From positions 8,184,001-8,248,000 of the forward strand of contig NC_052616.1 in NCBI RefSeq assembly GCF_016545825.1: a DNA stretch of 64,000 nucleotides, read 5' to 3'. The first letter of the stretch is position 1, and every line of letters starts with the position of its first letter. The DNA is from Eucalyptus grandis (lineage: Eukaryota > Streptophyta > Magnoliopsida > Myrtales > Myrtaceae). Below, piece by piece: positions 1 to 11,445 of this stretch. The notes beneath the pieces were generated by a model. The model was not told the DNA's origin, searched no databases, and worked only from the letters and a program-made list of their open reading frames with translations. The position numbers and the translations under genes were made by a program.

Positions 1-444
1 TCACTGCAGGTCGAATTGCGTTGACGGTCTTTTTTAGTCGTCCAGAGTCCCGTCATCATACACTTTTTCCCCTGGAAATCTGGTCCGTGCATGGTACATG
101 TGGGGCACGCTTGTCCGATCTGACCTGCCCCACCTTTGCATTTTCTCGGTCAAAATTCCTAGACTGAGACGTCATGGATCCTCCTGTCCGGGGTGTGTCA
201 CATTTGTATTTTCTCGGTCCAGATTCCTAGATCGAAACGTCACTGATGCTCTGGTCCTGCGGCATGCACCCCTCCCCTTTTTCCCTTTTCCTTTTTTCTT
301 TCCGTTTCTGTCATGCTTGCGCTTGGCCCTTTTATTGAGCTGAGGCCGTCCACTTTTCTTGTTCTCCTCTCCATCTTCTTCGGTTCGTCTCGAATTGTAA
401 GGATTGCCAGTGAAGTCGCTACTTCGGTTCATGTGCGTGTCAAG
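1..444 (+). other. Upstream-like flank of an F-box family copy (copy 0)
   Basis: I see no convincing gene. A segment near 355-405 (ctccatcttcttcggttcg and following bases) resembles the 5' leader of the intact F-box gene near 41285-41335, which suggests a remnant promoter/leader. Two imperfect direct repeats containing TTTTCTCGGTC lie at about 133-181 and 207-247. The region is followed directly by sequence matching the family's downstream flank, so the coding part appears to be missing. Confidence 0.4.
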
Positions 445-815
445 GTAATGGCGTTCAGGAACATTTGAAGTGCTTCAATCCACGGATTCCTCCATATGTA
501 GTTTCTCAAGATTTGCCACGTAAAGTCTGTATGATGGAAGAAGTTATTTTAGTTACTTTGTCAATTGTTCAATTTTGCTCGAGTTCAAGCATGCATGCAG
601 GTGTGGCAAACAAACAGGAAAGCGTAAAAGATTATCAAGTTTTTTCGTTCAAAGATATTTCCTTGTTTTTAGGATTCTCGATAGCATTTCAATATAAAAT
701 GACTTTGATGCTGTTTTCGTTAATTCGAACTAGCATTTTGATGTTGGTCGGCGGTTGTACTCCGACCACCGTGATTGGCTAGTGCTTGAAAGTGAACCGG
801 TTCACGAGAGTGAGG
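445..815 (+). repeat. Copy 0 of the F-box downstream flank
   Basis: This stretch matches the flank at 4245-4458 and 34375-34750 in the same order: the segment with AAGTGCTTCAAT, then a run ending in AACAGGAAAGCG, then GCATTTCAATAT, then GTGAACCGGTTCACGA. It has substitutions and small indels but is clearly paralogous. It is non-coding in all copies. It ends at a long T tract (about 822-843), where similarity stops. Confidence 0.7.
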
Positions 816-1516
816 GCATTGTTTTTTTTTTTTTTTTTTTTTTGTTAAAAAAAAGACACGTATTGTTCCTTGGTGACCATTAGTTGCAAGCTCCAGCTCC
901 GTGGACTCGCTCACACCGCAAACCGTCTCATCATCAGCAGCTGATCGTGAATTCTTTGCGCCGGTCCTGTTTTGGAAATAAAAAATCCAAACAGGGTAAT
1001 TTTCTTGAACTAAATTTCATCTTGATATTATTGCCTAAATTGAAATACCTGATGTCAATAGTGATTTCATCGAGACTTTAGGCATTATCCAATAGGATAT
1101 TATTGGCAAAAAAAAATTTAATTGCCAATTTGATCCATAAGATTTCCGATTATTTTTTTAATTATGTTGATTTTGATGATATTTTGACTTTAAAATCATT
1201 AAAATTATTAATTTGATCCGTGAGACTTTGGATCAATTTTTAATTATTTTGATTTTTCTTGGATTTGTGATGTTTAGGGTTAGAATAATTGTAATTTAAT
1301 TCATGAGACAATGGATTATTTTTTCAATTATCTTAATCATTTATTTGATGAATATTGGATATAATGCTTATATTTGGAAATTGCTTGTTTTGAAAAAATC
1401 CAAAAAAATCAAATTGTGTATCAAAGTTTCCTAAAAAAATCAACTCGCACTAGTAATCCTCTTCCCCGATGATTCTCTCAAATCGAATCTTTTCCTTACA
1501 GATCACGTGAATCGAC
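816..1516. other. AT-rich intergenic DNA with an imperfect triplicate
   Basis: No gene is visible. A T homopolymer of about 22 bases lies at 822-843. From about 1125 to 1345 an imperfect unit of roughly 100 bases occurs three times, each with a form of TTTGATCC(A/G)T(A/G)AGA followed by TTTTTAATTAT and TTGATTTT. It may be a degenerate repeat and carries no coding signal. Confidence 0.5.
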
Positions 1517-2690
1517 GTGCCAAAATCGAGCTCGGAGGAGGCGAGGCTTTTGACAAGGGGAGAAGCCCATCGATCGCCCGATTCACTCGCACGTGGTGAG
1601 GGTCCGTTCCCGCACCAACAGGAGGAACCGCCAGCCTCCACAGCGCTTCATCAGGCCGAGATATTGGACTTGATCACCGGAGTAGGTGCAGGTGCGTGTC
1701 GTCCCTTTATAGACAGCCATCTCTTCATGGCGTGGACCCTCGGCCTCTTTCGCGAGCATGGCCTGAGCCTCTGCTGTATAAATCAGGGTTCCCTGACGGA
1801 CGAGGTGGAGAGGCAGTACCCTCGGCTCTGCCGTATAAATCAGGGTTCCTGACGAACGAGATGGAGAGGCACTACCCTCGGCAGTGGAGATATGTCAGGA
1901 TGCTAGGGTCTTGCCGTTCTACCCTTTGCATTGCTAATGTGGCCGACCATGAGGTTGCTATCTGGGATCCGATCTTTGATCGCCATAGCGTCTTGCCACC
2001 AGATGCTGAGATACCCCATGGATTGATACCCCATGGATTGAGTCTCTCTGTTTATGGATTTGGGTATGACGAATGCAATGCTAAGTTCGTGTTGTTGAGG
2101 GTGGTTAAGACCTTGCGGAGGCCAATTGTATCTGAAGTTAGCATCTATAAATCAGAAGCTAATGTGTGGAGGCGGCTCCGAGGGATGCCATACTTTCTGG
2201 TTGAGCCAGGCAGAATGGGAGTTTACTTGCGCGGCCGTTTGCACTGGATAATGAGACGTGAGTGGGTGCAAAATTCGGCAAAAGTGTTGGTGGCTTTTGA
2301 TATTTGTACTAAGAGTTTTGTGGAGGTGGACCAGCCTAATGCTATAGACAATAGGCTTCGCATGGATTTGGCCGTCCTGGAAGAGCATCTTTGCCTTACC
2401 GTTTATCATGAGCCAGGGTTGTCAATGTGTGGATTATGAAAGAATATGGATTGAACCAACCATGGGATCTGTTGTTCTCGCTACGTGACCAATGGTGGAG
2501 TTTCCGACCTATCCGGCCATTGGCTTACTAGGATGGTGGCCAAGTTTTGGTGGAAGTGGGCAGTGAGACTACGACTCTTGGTTGTTACAATTTACGTACC
2601 AAAGACGTCGAGCACCATATAAATGGCATGCCAAGGACCTTCGTAGCAGCAACAACTTTTTCGTGGTATTAGGGAACTGCCAAGATATGG
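1517..2690 (+). pseudogene. F-box/FBA protein pseudogene (copy A)
   Basis: A decayed relative of the intact F-box gene at 41354-43270. The readable body (1858-2436) matches the second FBA repeat of that protein: LGSC near the start, LPPDAEIPHG, YGFGYDECNA, VSEVSIYKSE, LHWIMRRE, KVLVAFDI and DNRLRMDLAVLE. The N-terminal F-box is not recognisable; around 1665-1720 only a short piece of it remains next to a deletion. A unit of about 55 bases (cgtataaatcagggtt to accctcgg) is tandemly duplicated at 1776-1880, and a 16-base unit (ataccccatggattg) is duplicated at 2010-2040. A frameshift near 2415-2420 ends the long frame, and the C-terminal remainder (WIMKEYGLN, INGMPR) continues in another frame to about 2680 with a further stop. 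The disruptions make a functional SCF adaptor unlikely. Confidence 0.8.
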
Positions 2691-4458
2691 GGTAAGTATT
2701 TCTTGAAAAGTAGCTAGTTCTTTTGCGTTTCGTAGACAGGCCTTTCATTAATAACCTGGTTAGATGTGAAGCGAAAGAAACTTTTTTCCACGGCATAAAT
2801 ATACTGCTTGAGGATAGCTCTTTCTAGAGGAAGAAGAGGTGTTCCATTGATGCTGAGGGATGATGGGATCCTCTCTTTTTGTGGACTAGATAACTTTTGG
2901 GAATTCAAGGAGAGCTACTAAAGTGGTTTTGTGATCTAATTAATTTGAAAATATGGACAAAGAATAGAGAGATGATTGAGAAATAAGGGGAGTTAATGTG
3001 GAAATTGGGAACTTGGAATTGAAGATTACGTGCCAAATCATGTTTCACAAAACAAAACAGTCGTGTGCTCTTTTATTTTTATCCGTATTATTGCTGATGA
3101 AAGAAAGAATAAAGTTGTCTGAAAGGAGAATCCATGCTATAGAAGAGGAGTCTATGCGTAATGCATATGAGTAGAACACATTCACTAAGGTTTCTGTGGA
3201 AACAATAGGTTAGAAACATCTATTTAAGAGCTAAAACGGACAAAAAAGAAAAAGGAAACGTTTTTCATTGCTCTAATTTGTAGGGTACCAATAAATTGGA
3301 ACGAAGTTCCCTTCATCGCAATTACTGTTTTATTCAACGTGTTAGCTTTGAGACCACGAAAATTAAGGGAAAAAGACGCGTGTTAGTTTATTCCGGTTAC
3401 GTTCCATCGACCGTACCGTTATGGCTGCTTAATGATAGATTTAACTGTCGGTCTGCTTAGTCTATTAGCGGGGGACTAATACCTGCCATTAGTTATCATT
3501 CTTATATAGAATCTGCAACATAATGTCTATGGTAAATATTTTGGTGACTTGGCTTACTCGCACCTCTCATTTTCACTCTTGTTGTTGATCTTTTAGTTAA
3601 CTAGAAACTGCCTTCCTCTTGTCCAGGTACGACAACCTTCCAGACTATTTCTAGCTACTCTCTGAGCTAATGGAGTCGTGTAAGTGGTTTTTGCGGAACA
3701 AACTTCATCGAGCATGATATTTTGTAAATAGGACTTTGATTAGGAAAATACAGCTCCATTTGGGCTGTCTATCTTATTGAGGAGGAAGGCGGACAGTTAT
3801 TGTACCTAATTAGTGAAATTTTGCATTGGATAGTGTTTTCCTTCTCTTGATAAACCATCTTATGACGGCACATGCTGTCTTGTCCCATTGGTATGACATG
3901 CAATGGAGGAATGAAACGGAAGCGAAAGTTTTAGATATCTAGTATGAAGGAGATCTTGAAGGATTCTATTGGCGAGTTTCCTTGACATTTGTACATTATA
4001 ACTTGACATATATGAGGTGCTTTATAGAGCTTATTTGGATACTGTTGTGTTTGTTCGATGTCGTTGATGCATCGTTCATGATGATAACTTTTAGACATAA
4101 ATTACTATAAAAATGAAAACCTTTTCTATTTACTAATTATATCAACTAAGTGATCATTTTTTTCTAAATCATTCATCTTTTGCAAAATAAACGAAACCTT
4201 AAAGTCTTGCTTCTTTCCTTTGATTTTGCCTTGTAACATCGTCACAGGAACATTCAAAGTGCTTCAATTTGAATTTCTCCTTATGTAGTTTCTTAGAATT
4301 GCCATGTAAAATTTGTATGATGGTAGACACTAGTTACAAGTTACTTGGTCAATTGCTTAATTTGGTCAGAGTTCGAGCACATATTCAGGTGTGGTAAGAA
4401 AACAGGAAAGCGTTTATATATGGACTTGAGATTGAATGATCGCCAAGATATTTGTTTG
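2691..4458 (+). repeat. Non-coding downstream flank of F-box copy A
   Basis: No gene. Nearly collinear with 32385-34590 (copy B) and, more distantly, with 43271-44620 (copy C). Shared landmarks include AAGTAGCTAG, AGATGATTGAG, GAGAATCCATGC, TAATGCATAT and the run around ATGGCTGCTTAATGATAGA. Relative to copy B it lacks the two SINEs, so it shows the uninterrupted ancestral arrangement at 3110-3130 and 3335-3355. Confidence 0.85.
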
Positions 4459-4463
4459 AACTT
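4459..4463. repeat. Target-site duplication, left (AACTT)
   Basis: AACTT immediately precedes the first LTR (TGTCGCGACC) and recurs at 20323-20327 after the second LTR (ending GTGTCGACA). The unoccupied site in copy B has a single AACTT at 34591-34595. This fixes the element ends. Confidence 0.9.
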
Positions 4464-6648
4464 TGTCGCGACCTACCCTCGGGGGGAGGGAACCGGTTTA
4501 GGGGTATTGCCTAAGGGACGGACCTAAGGCCCATGATTAGGCGTAAGCTCTCCCAAGCCCATACCCCGCGTGACATTTTTGTATTTCATATAAATTTTAC
4601 ATAAAAAGGAGTCGCCACTAGCCTATTGGGGTCGGCTAGGAACCAAGTGAGGCATGGGAGCGTACCTCACTTATTACGCAACCAGAGAATCTAGGGTCGG
4701 GGACTTGATTACACTAATTGGTTAATCAGTGCCCTTTCGGTACCTAATCTTGTTCATTTTATCAATATATATATTTTTGCAAGTAGCTTGAATTGATTTT
4801 TCTCATCCACAAACATATTAAAGTGATCGAACGGGTGCAATCTAAACACGTACTATTAAACATACCATATGACTACACACATACCATCAATAATCATAGC
4901 TAACAATGTCCTAATCACACATACCATTGAACATAACAAGATATACAATATAAACATGCGATGTAATCAAAATAAATGCATAATTACACTTAAAACGACA
5001 ACACCTAACATTTCCTAACCAAACTCTATCATTTTTGAATTTTTGAATTTTGTTTTTTTGAATTAATTTTTTTGAATTTTCTATAAAAAAAATTAATTTT
5101 CGATTTTTTAAATTTTTTTTAAATTTTCGATTTTTTAAAAGGAGTCCTGATTTTTTTTTTTTAATTTAATTTTTTTTTTTTTTTAAAAAAGGGCGAACTA
5201 GGTCGGATCCGTTTGACCAGACCAGGTTCGGCCGTGAGGCGGGCCGGACACAGGTTCGGTCCGACTAGGAGACGGGCTGATTGGCCCGCTCGAAAAGAGC
5301 AAGGCACAATCGGGCCTTCAATTAAATTCGGATTGGGCCTAACCGGTAGGCCCAACCTAGTCTAAGTTTTTTTGTTTTAAAACGAAGCCCACAAGCCCTA
5401 TACACTAAAACGGCCCAAAACGAAGCCCATTCCTCTTTTTTTTTTAATTTTTTTTTAATCTTTTTTGCTTTTGTCTTTTTTTCTTTTTTTTACGATTGTC
5501 TTCTTCGGGGTCTCCCCTCCCGCAGCCGCGACACGCCGAAGCTCCTACATCTCCTCCGCCGGTTCGACGCCGGCAACACAGGACGCCGGCGGCCCTAAGG
5601 AAGGTTGCCGGACCACTGTCGCTCACTGGTCATCCTCTCGACCGGCGTCGCCCCTCGCTGGCTACCTATTCCGGCAACAACTACCCTATTTCTGGCGGAA
5701 CGAGTCATCGACTCAAATACATGCCAAATCTCGCGCAAACCGTTTGGAAACGCGACAAATACAGATAAACACAACATGGATTCAGCAAACACAGGAGCAA
5801 AAACGGGTGGGTCCGGCGTTAAAACGCGAGCTACTCCTCGGTTTTCTCTGAGGAATTTTATCGAACACGTGGTATGCACTACCGAACCCGAAGGATTCCG
5901 GCTCCACCGAACGCCGATCATGCTTTGGAGGTCTTGAAATATGACATAAGAGGACACGGGAGCAAAGTGCAAAGGCGACGTGGACCGGAGCTCACGAGAA
6001 CCGGTCGACCGTGAGCTCCGGCCCAGCGTTTTCTAGAAACAAGATCGCAGGGTTCGGGAAACCTACCTCGTCCGGTGATGGGCTACGGCGGACAATGGCC
6101 GGTGAACGAACTTCTGGCGACGACGGGCTGCTCCCTCGAGCTTCCTACCTCCGGTTCGGCCTCTTCACTCCTCGGTATTTCTCTCTCGCTCCCTCTTGAT
6201 CTCGTGTTTTTTTGGTTCCGATCCTGCCTCGGTGTTGATTCTCTCCCGGTTTTATGCTTGGCCAGCAAGCGCGCATGGCCTCTGCGGCTGCCAGCTTGCT
6301 GGCCGGACTGCACACTCGACCCGCGGATCACGCCGCTTGCCTACCATCGATCCCCTTGCTCCCTCTGTCGCTCCTCTGCTTCTGGTTTTTTCTTTGCAGG
6401 TCTTGCAGCGAAGACCGGTTGGGGAGACGACCAGCTCACTCGCGGGCTAGGCTAAAGGAGGAAGTCAGGCCCAAAAATTTGGGCCCGGCGTAGGGAAAAG
6501 AAAAGGAAGGGGCGGGTCGGGCCAAGGCTGGATTCGGCCCGACCCGGCCGTTTTTAATTAAATAATATATATATTTTAAATTTTTTTTTTTTTTGTGATT
6601 AATTCCTAACATTTAACTATTTTAGGTAAAAAAAGTAGGTGTCAACGA
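4464..6648 (-). repeat. 3' LTR of the Tat/Ogre-like element
   Basis: Paired with 18164-20322. On the plus strand it begins TGTCGCGACCTACCCTCGG and ends near GTAGGTGTCAACGA; the last bases differ slightly from the partner (GTGTCGACA). The middle (about 5160-6500) is GC-rich. Open frames there are not conserved between the two LTRs, so I do not call genes in it. A module at 4609-4745 (GAGTCGCCACTAGCCT, CTAGGGTCGGGGACTTG, CCCTTTCGGTACC) recurs in the other Tat-type LTRs of this window. Confidence 0.9.
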
Positions 6649-6661
6649 GCTGCCCCTCTTT
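6649..6661 (-). other. Polypurine tract of the Tat/Ogre-like element
   Basis: On the minus strand the purine-rich AAAGAGGGGCAGC lies directly upstream of the 3' LTR, where plus-strand DNA synthesis is expected to be primed. Confidence 0.75.
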
Positions 6662-6809
6662 GAATATAGCCTCGAAGAGGTTGCATTTAAAGATAGAAGA
6701 CACCTAAATTATTTCGGCGGTAGAGAGACCCTAGGTGTATATGCACGTATCAGGTCAATGGAAATGACTCATAACTATGAAAGCGCGTCTTGTCAATGGG
6801 AGGAAGAAA

Positions 6810-7133
6810 GATTCCGGGCTACAAAGCCCACCGGGTCATAAGAATGGGGTTGGAAGACTCCGGGCTACGGAAAGCCCACTGGGTCATAAGAAGGGGGTTG
6901 AAGGACTCCGGGCTACGGAAAGCCCACCGGGTCATAAGAAGGGGGTTGAAGGACTCCGGGCTACGGAAAGCCCACCGGGTCATAAGAATGGGGTTGAAGG
7001 ACTCCGGGCTACGGAAAGCCCACCGGGTCATAAGAAGGGGATTGAACGACTCCGGGCTACGGAAAGCCCACCGGGTCATAAAAAGGGGGTTGAAGGACTC
7101 CGGGCTACGGAAAGCCCACCGAGTCATAAGAAG
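6810..7133. repeat. 48-bp tandem repeat, about seven copies
   Basis: The unit contains ACTCCGGGCTACGGAAAGCC, then CACCGGGTCATAAGAAG and GGGGTTGAAGG. Seven head-to-tail copies differ by a few substitutions; the first lacks two bases. Because 48 is a multiple of 3, the plus strand stays open and would give a 16-residue periodic peptide, but this is antisense to the host element and is probably a by-product. It lies in the element's 3' non-coding region. Confidence 0.95.
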
Positions 7134-7240
7134 ATGACATGGTTTATGGTTGACCATGAACCTTTGGAGATGACATGGTTTAAGGTTGACAATGAACCTT
7201 TGGAGATGGCATGGTTTAAGGCTGACCATGAACCCTTGAT
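7133..7240. repeat. 36-bp tandem repeat, three copies
   Basis: Three head-to-tail copies of a unit beginning GATGACATGG and containing TTGACCATGAACCTTTGGA, with a few substitutions. It directly abuts the 48-bp array but is unrelated to it in sequence. Confidence 0.93.
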
Positions 7241-9292
7241 TTTTAGGGAGGCAACCTGCTAACCCTTTTAAAAACTGCATGGCTTCACTGAGGAATCCTG
7301 TCAAACTCAACTTGAGTGAATGTCATTAGAGACGTCATTAAGAGATGTATTGGCAATATTGTAGCATTAATTGAACAAGCTAACCAAGCTAAGTCCGACT
7401 GTTTTGGAATAAACATTTGATTTCAATAAGCATCATGTGGCGCCAAATTGTCATATTGCTTGTGGATATATCATTAATCATCAAATTCTCTAGGAGTCAA
7501 GTTCTTATCAATGCGATCACGACTTGTGAACAAGGTTCATTAAGCATGCCAAACTAGAGTTTCTTAGTCAGAAAGGGCTTCTCACGCGCTTTCAATAAAA
7601 TGGCTGCTTGATCCCATCCATTCATGTGGGAGATAACTGGTTGCTGAGGGTATCTCACATAGCCCAGATCAAAGGCTTTCGAAACATTCGCGATGAGCAC
7701 GGTATGATCGATCAAAAGATCTTTTGAAAAAGCCGAATATAGGCTCGTTTAGGGCTTACATGAAGGAATTATTGCCTTGAGGCTAATAGGGGAACATTTG
7801 TTGCTATCTTCGTCGGGTTTACAAGTCGAGAACTTGAAAGATAAGACAAGATAGGATTACTTCCACTTCTTCAAGCAATATATTCTTTGTGGCATTCTTA
7901 TTTTCACTCGAACCATCCCAATCAAAAAAGAGTTCGGACGAGGGTTGTAATGTTGGCTCAGGAAAGGCTTGAAAGGCTTAACATTTTCAAAGGGTTTTTT
8001 AAGAGTCAGTGATCATCATAGCATCATGACCGTGTCATTCGATCTTTCGAAGTCACTTGGCTTTTGAAACAGAGCGCATATCGAAAGTCCCTTGATTAAC
8101 CATTTCTGTATAGAGGTTTGCTCTTCTCTAATTTCCTTTGCACTTGCAATGATTTTTTACTCAGACACTTGGACTTTGATAATTTTTTCACATAAGATGC
8201 AGCCTTTTGGCTTTCTCTCTTTTTTTCTTTTTTTCTTTTTGACGGGCATTTACCTTGCTTTTACCAGTACATTGCTTTTTCATGCCCCTTAATTTGTCGA
8301 ACTTTTTTTTTCTCTTTGAACTTTTATAGCTTTTATGACTTTCGAGATATTTTTCACATTTTCTCGTGGTCAATTGTGTTTGGTCAATTCTCATGCCTTG
8401 CCCCGGTGAAGGGAGATGATCACCGCTTGAGGTTCGAAATGAATAATCGGCCCAAATTGGTTAAAACAATGGATATCGGTGTTTGGGTAGAGAAGGAAAT
8501 GCTCTTCTTCACTTTGGGATGAGTCAAGCTCTAATGAGAATTCCTTTGAATCTATCACCAGAAGATTAATGCAAGTGAAAGTAATAGAATCTTTCTCAAT
8601 CTTTCATTCTACAACATGATCATAACCTCCTATGCTGCCCCAATGTAGGGTTGTTCTTGACAATGGTACTTTGAAGTATCATCTTTTTTTGTTGGCCCAA
8701 AGTGATAACAGGAGATTAGTGCAATGCTTGGGATTGATGAAGGGAACGCCTTTATCATTTCGATCTTTGTGCTCAATGCGAATGAATCATTCGTCCTAAG
8801 AGAAGGTCAATTTTCACTCAACTCTCGAAAGTGTCTGGAGGATGTGTCTAGAAATGGGCTTGCCTTTCTTCATCCTAAGTACTTCTTGTTTGGCATGGTT
8901 AACCTTTCACTCTATTGCCCGAATAAAGTCATTTTTACGAGCCATTTTTCTTGAGGGTCGCAGACATGAAGCGTGCATAGTGACACCAAAGAATAGGTCA
9001 TGCGAATCATGTCATGCATTTTTGTTTTTGTCCTTATTCTTTTGTTTGTTTGTTTTGCCCCCTTTTTTATCGTCTCCACTTACCTCTCAAAAGAGACATT
9101 CAACCTGTTGTGCGAAGACTTGATGGATTCTTGAGTTGATTCTTTCCCCTGCCATTTCCTTGTTCGATGGTAGGATGTCTGAAACACAAATAGATATGCG
9201 TGTATGCAACATATGCATGATATCTATAATGCTATGCATGATGCTATGCGACTTGAATTGTGCATGAAGTGGCCCCTTGGCCTTTATTTCAT
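7241..9292 (-). other. Non-coding 3' region of the Tat/Ogre-like element
   Basis: About 2 kb between the end of the integrase and the tandem arrays. No domain is recognisable on either strand. The short open frames are compositional, for example pyrimidine-rich runs at 8205-8300 and 9010-9075. A long 3' untranslated region of this kind is normal for Tat elements. Confidence 0.7.
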
Positions 9293-10456
9293 TCATGGAA
9301 AATACTTCTTAACTGCATCAGCGTTTACAGGTCTAGGCAATTCACTGCCATCCATTTCAACTAAAATCATGGCACCACCAGGAAGAATCTTCTTAATGAC
9401 ATAAGATCCTTCATAATTCGGGGTGAATTTGCCACGAGGATCTGGTATGATCGGAAGCACCTTCCTCAACACCAGGTTGTTGACTTCGAAGTGTCTGGGA
9501 CGCACCTTTCGGTTGAAGGCTTTTGCGACTCGTCTCTGATAGCACTGACCATGACACATAGCTTGCAATCTCTTCTCATCAATCATGTTTAACTGCTCAT
9601 GCCTCTGTTGCATCCACTCAGTCTCATCAAGCGTAGATTGAGAAAGGATCCTTAAAGAAGGGACTTCAACTTCAATAGGCAAGACCCTCCATCCCGTATA
9701 CGAGTGAGAAAGGAGTTGCCCTGTGGAGGTGCGGATAGAAGTTCGGTATGCCATTAGCGTAAGGGAGCCTATTGTGCCAATCACGATAATTTTCAGCGGT
9801 CTTTGATAAGATTTTCTTTATATTCTTGTTCGCCGCCTCCACCGCTCCATTCATCTGAGGACGGTACGGTGACGAGTTCAGATGCTTAATTCGAAACTCA
9901 CTAAACAAACCATCTACGACTTTGTTATTCAAATTAGTGCCGTTGTCGATAATGATCGCCTCCGGCAGACACAGTAACGAGCAACAATGTCACGATGAAT
10001 GAACTTGGCCACATTCTTGGCGGTAACATTATCATACGAGTTGGCCTCGATCCACTTGGTAAAATAGTCTATCGCCACCAAGATAAATCGATGCCCATTT
10101 GAAGCTTTGGGGTTAATGGGCCCGATCACGTCAATTCCCCACATTGAAAAGGGTCAGGGTTGAGACATTTGGTGAAGTTCAATTGGAGGGGCATTTATCT
10201 TGTCTCCATAAATCGCTTTGGTGACACCGTCGTACGTCTTGAATGCAATCGAGACTCCATGGTCAGCCAATAACCGAGTCGCATGATCTTTCTCACCAAG
10301 AAGTGTCCATTCATATGGGGCACACTCCCCTTCATGTATCTCTTTCATCAAACGATCGGCTTCTTCAACATCGACACACCATAGCAATGTTGAGTCAAAG
10401 GACCTTTTGTAGAAGACATCCCCACTGGTGAAGAATTTCGATGCTAGCTTTATCAA
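9293..10456 (-). pseudogene. Integrase domain of the Tat/Ogre-like pol, frameshifted
   Basis: Integrase inserts the cDNA copy into host DNA. Three minus-strand frames carry successive parts. 10456-10154 starts with the N-terminal zinc-binding region (HEGECAPY), but the His/Cys spacing is lost, apparently through a frameshift, before GDKINAPP. 10144-9929 has the start of the catalytic core (GIDVIGP, with the first Asp, and DYFTKWIEA). 9932-9672 has the end of the core (SPYRPQMNGAVEAANK, with the catalytic Glu). 9784-9293 is the C-terminal region (EWMQQRHEQL, FEVNNLVLRK, GSYVIKKILPGGAMIL). Frame changes lie near 10260-10300, 9930 and 9730. The second catalytic Asp falls at a frame break. Not functional as it stands. 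Confidence 0.88.
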
Positions 10457-10527
10457 GTGCTTTCTGTCTGCTGCTTCACTTCCTTCAGGGAATTCACCCT
10501 TATGCGATACTTCAAGATGTCATGATA

Positions 10528-11244
10528 CTAAGGTTGTCCATCCGGTTCCTCTTCAACCGTCATACAATAAGCCGGGCGCCGAAGGATTTCAATTCTCAGT
10601 GGTTCAATGTCCAAGCCTCCAGTTACTTGCAACATCGGAGACAAAGTAGCTAGGGCATCAGCGAACTGATTTTGAGACCTTGGTAAATGTTCGAATGATA
10701 TTTCTTGGAATTCTTCCGTCAACTCCCCAAGGAACTCATGATATGGAATCAATTTAGAATCCTGTGTTCGCCATTTGCCTTCGATCTGTAAGATGATAAG
10801 GGCTGAATTACCATAAACTTGTAACTTCCGAATCTTCATATCAATGGCGGCTTGGAGGCCGAGAATGCATGCTTCGTATTTAGCAATATTATTTGTGCAA
10901 GGGAACGTCAATTTAGCAGCAACGGGGTAATGCTGTCCATTCGGGGAGATAAGAACTGCCCCAGTACCCGACCCGGCTAAGTTAACTGCACCATCAAAGT
11001 AAATTGTCCATTTGTCGCTTGATACAAATAAAATTCGCTCTTCTGCATCACTATCCTCATCAGATGATCTGGACCTCTTGGAATTTTCTGCCAACATGTC
11101 CGCTATGGCTCGACCTTTAACAGACTTTTGTCCCAAGCTTTGAACATCAAACTCGAAAATTAAGATTTGCCATTTGGCCAACTTCCCAACCAAAGCCGGC
11201 TTCTCTAGGAGATACCTGATAGGATCGTTTTCAGTCACCAACAA
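10528..11244 (-). pseudogene. Second RNase H (archaeal-like) domain of pol
   Basis: An intact 238-residue stretch. After a tether (SVKGRAIADMLAE) comes an RNase H fold: WTIYFDGAVN with the first catalytic Asp, GTGAVLISP, NNIAKYEACILGLQAA with the catalytic Glu, LQVYGNSALII where a family Asp would be expected and Asn is seen, then RSQNQFADALATLS with the final Asp. The sequence resembles the additional archaeal-type RNase H known in Tat-lineage elements and follows a separate RNase H at 11445-11248. This is the best preserved part of the element, although the apparent Asp-to-Asn change would be expected to impair catalysis. Confidence 0.88.
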
Positions 11245-11247
11245 GAT

Positions 11248-11445
11248 TTAGTGATGAAGTGTATACTGCCGTAGCCTGTGCAAGACCCAAATTAAAGCCA
11301 CACAAGTTCTCTCAACTTCCGTATAGTTCATCTCGGAAACAGTGAACTTCTTGCTCAAGTAGTATATTGCGCATTCTCTCCCATCATTTGGTCTCTTCTG
11401 GGCTAACATAGCTCCCAATGACTCGTCATGTATGGTTAAGTACAA
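11248..11445 (-). pseudogene. First RNase H domain of pol
   Basis: A 65-residue frame with the usual Ty3-gypsy RNase H landmarks: LTIHDESLGAMLAQ, IYYLSKKF, NYTEVERTCVALIWVLHRLRQY. It normally degrades RNA in the RNA:DNA hybrid directly after reverse transcriptase. It is separated from the second RNase H by a stop near 11245, so the polyprotein is broken here too. Confidence 0.85.

Noticed and set aside
5465..6493. Overlapping long frames in the GC-rich middle of the Tat LTR
   Set aside because: The other LTR (19160-20171) breaks these frames with indels; this is compositional openness, not a conserved gene.
6814..7133. CRISPR-like array
   Set aside because: The units are contiguous tandem repeats without unique spacers, in a plant genome.
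6777..7262. 161-residue periodic plus-strand frame (16-residue repeat)
   Set aside because: Fully explained by the 48-bp tandem array in the 3' region of a minus-strand retrotransposon; no start context or homologous protein is evident.
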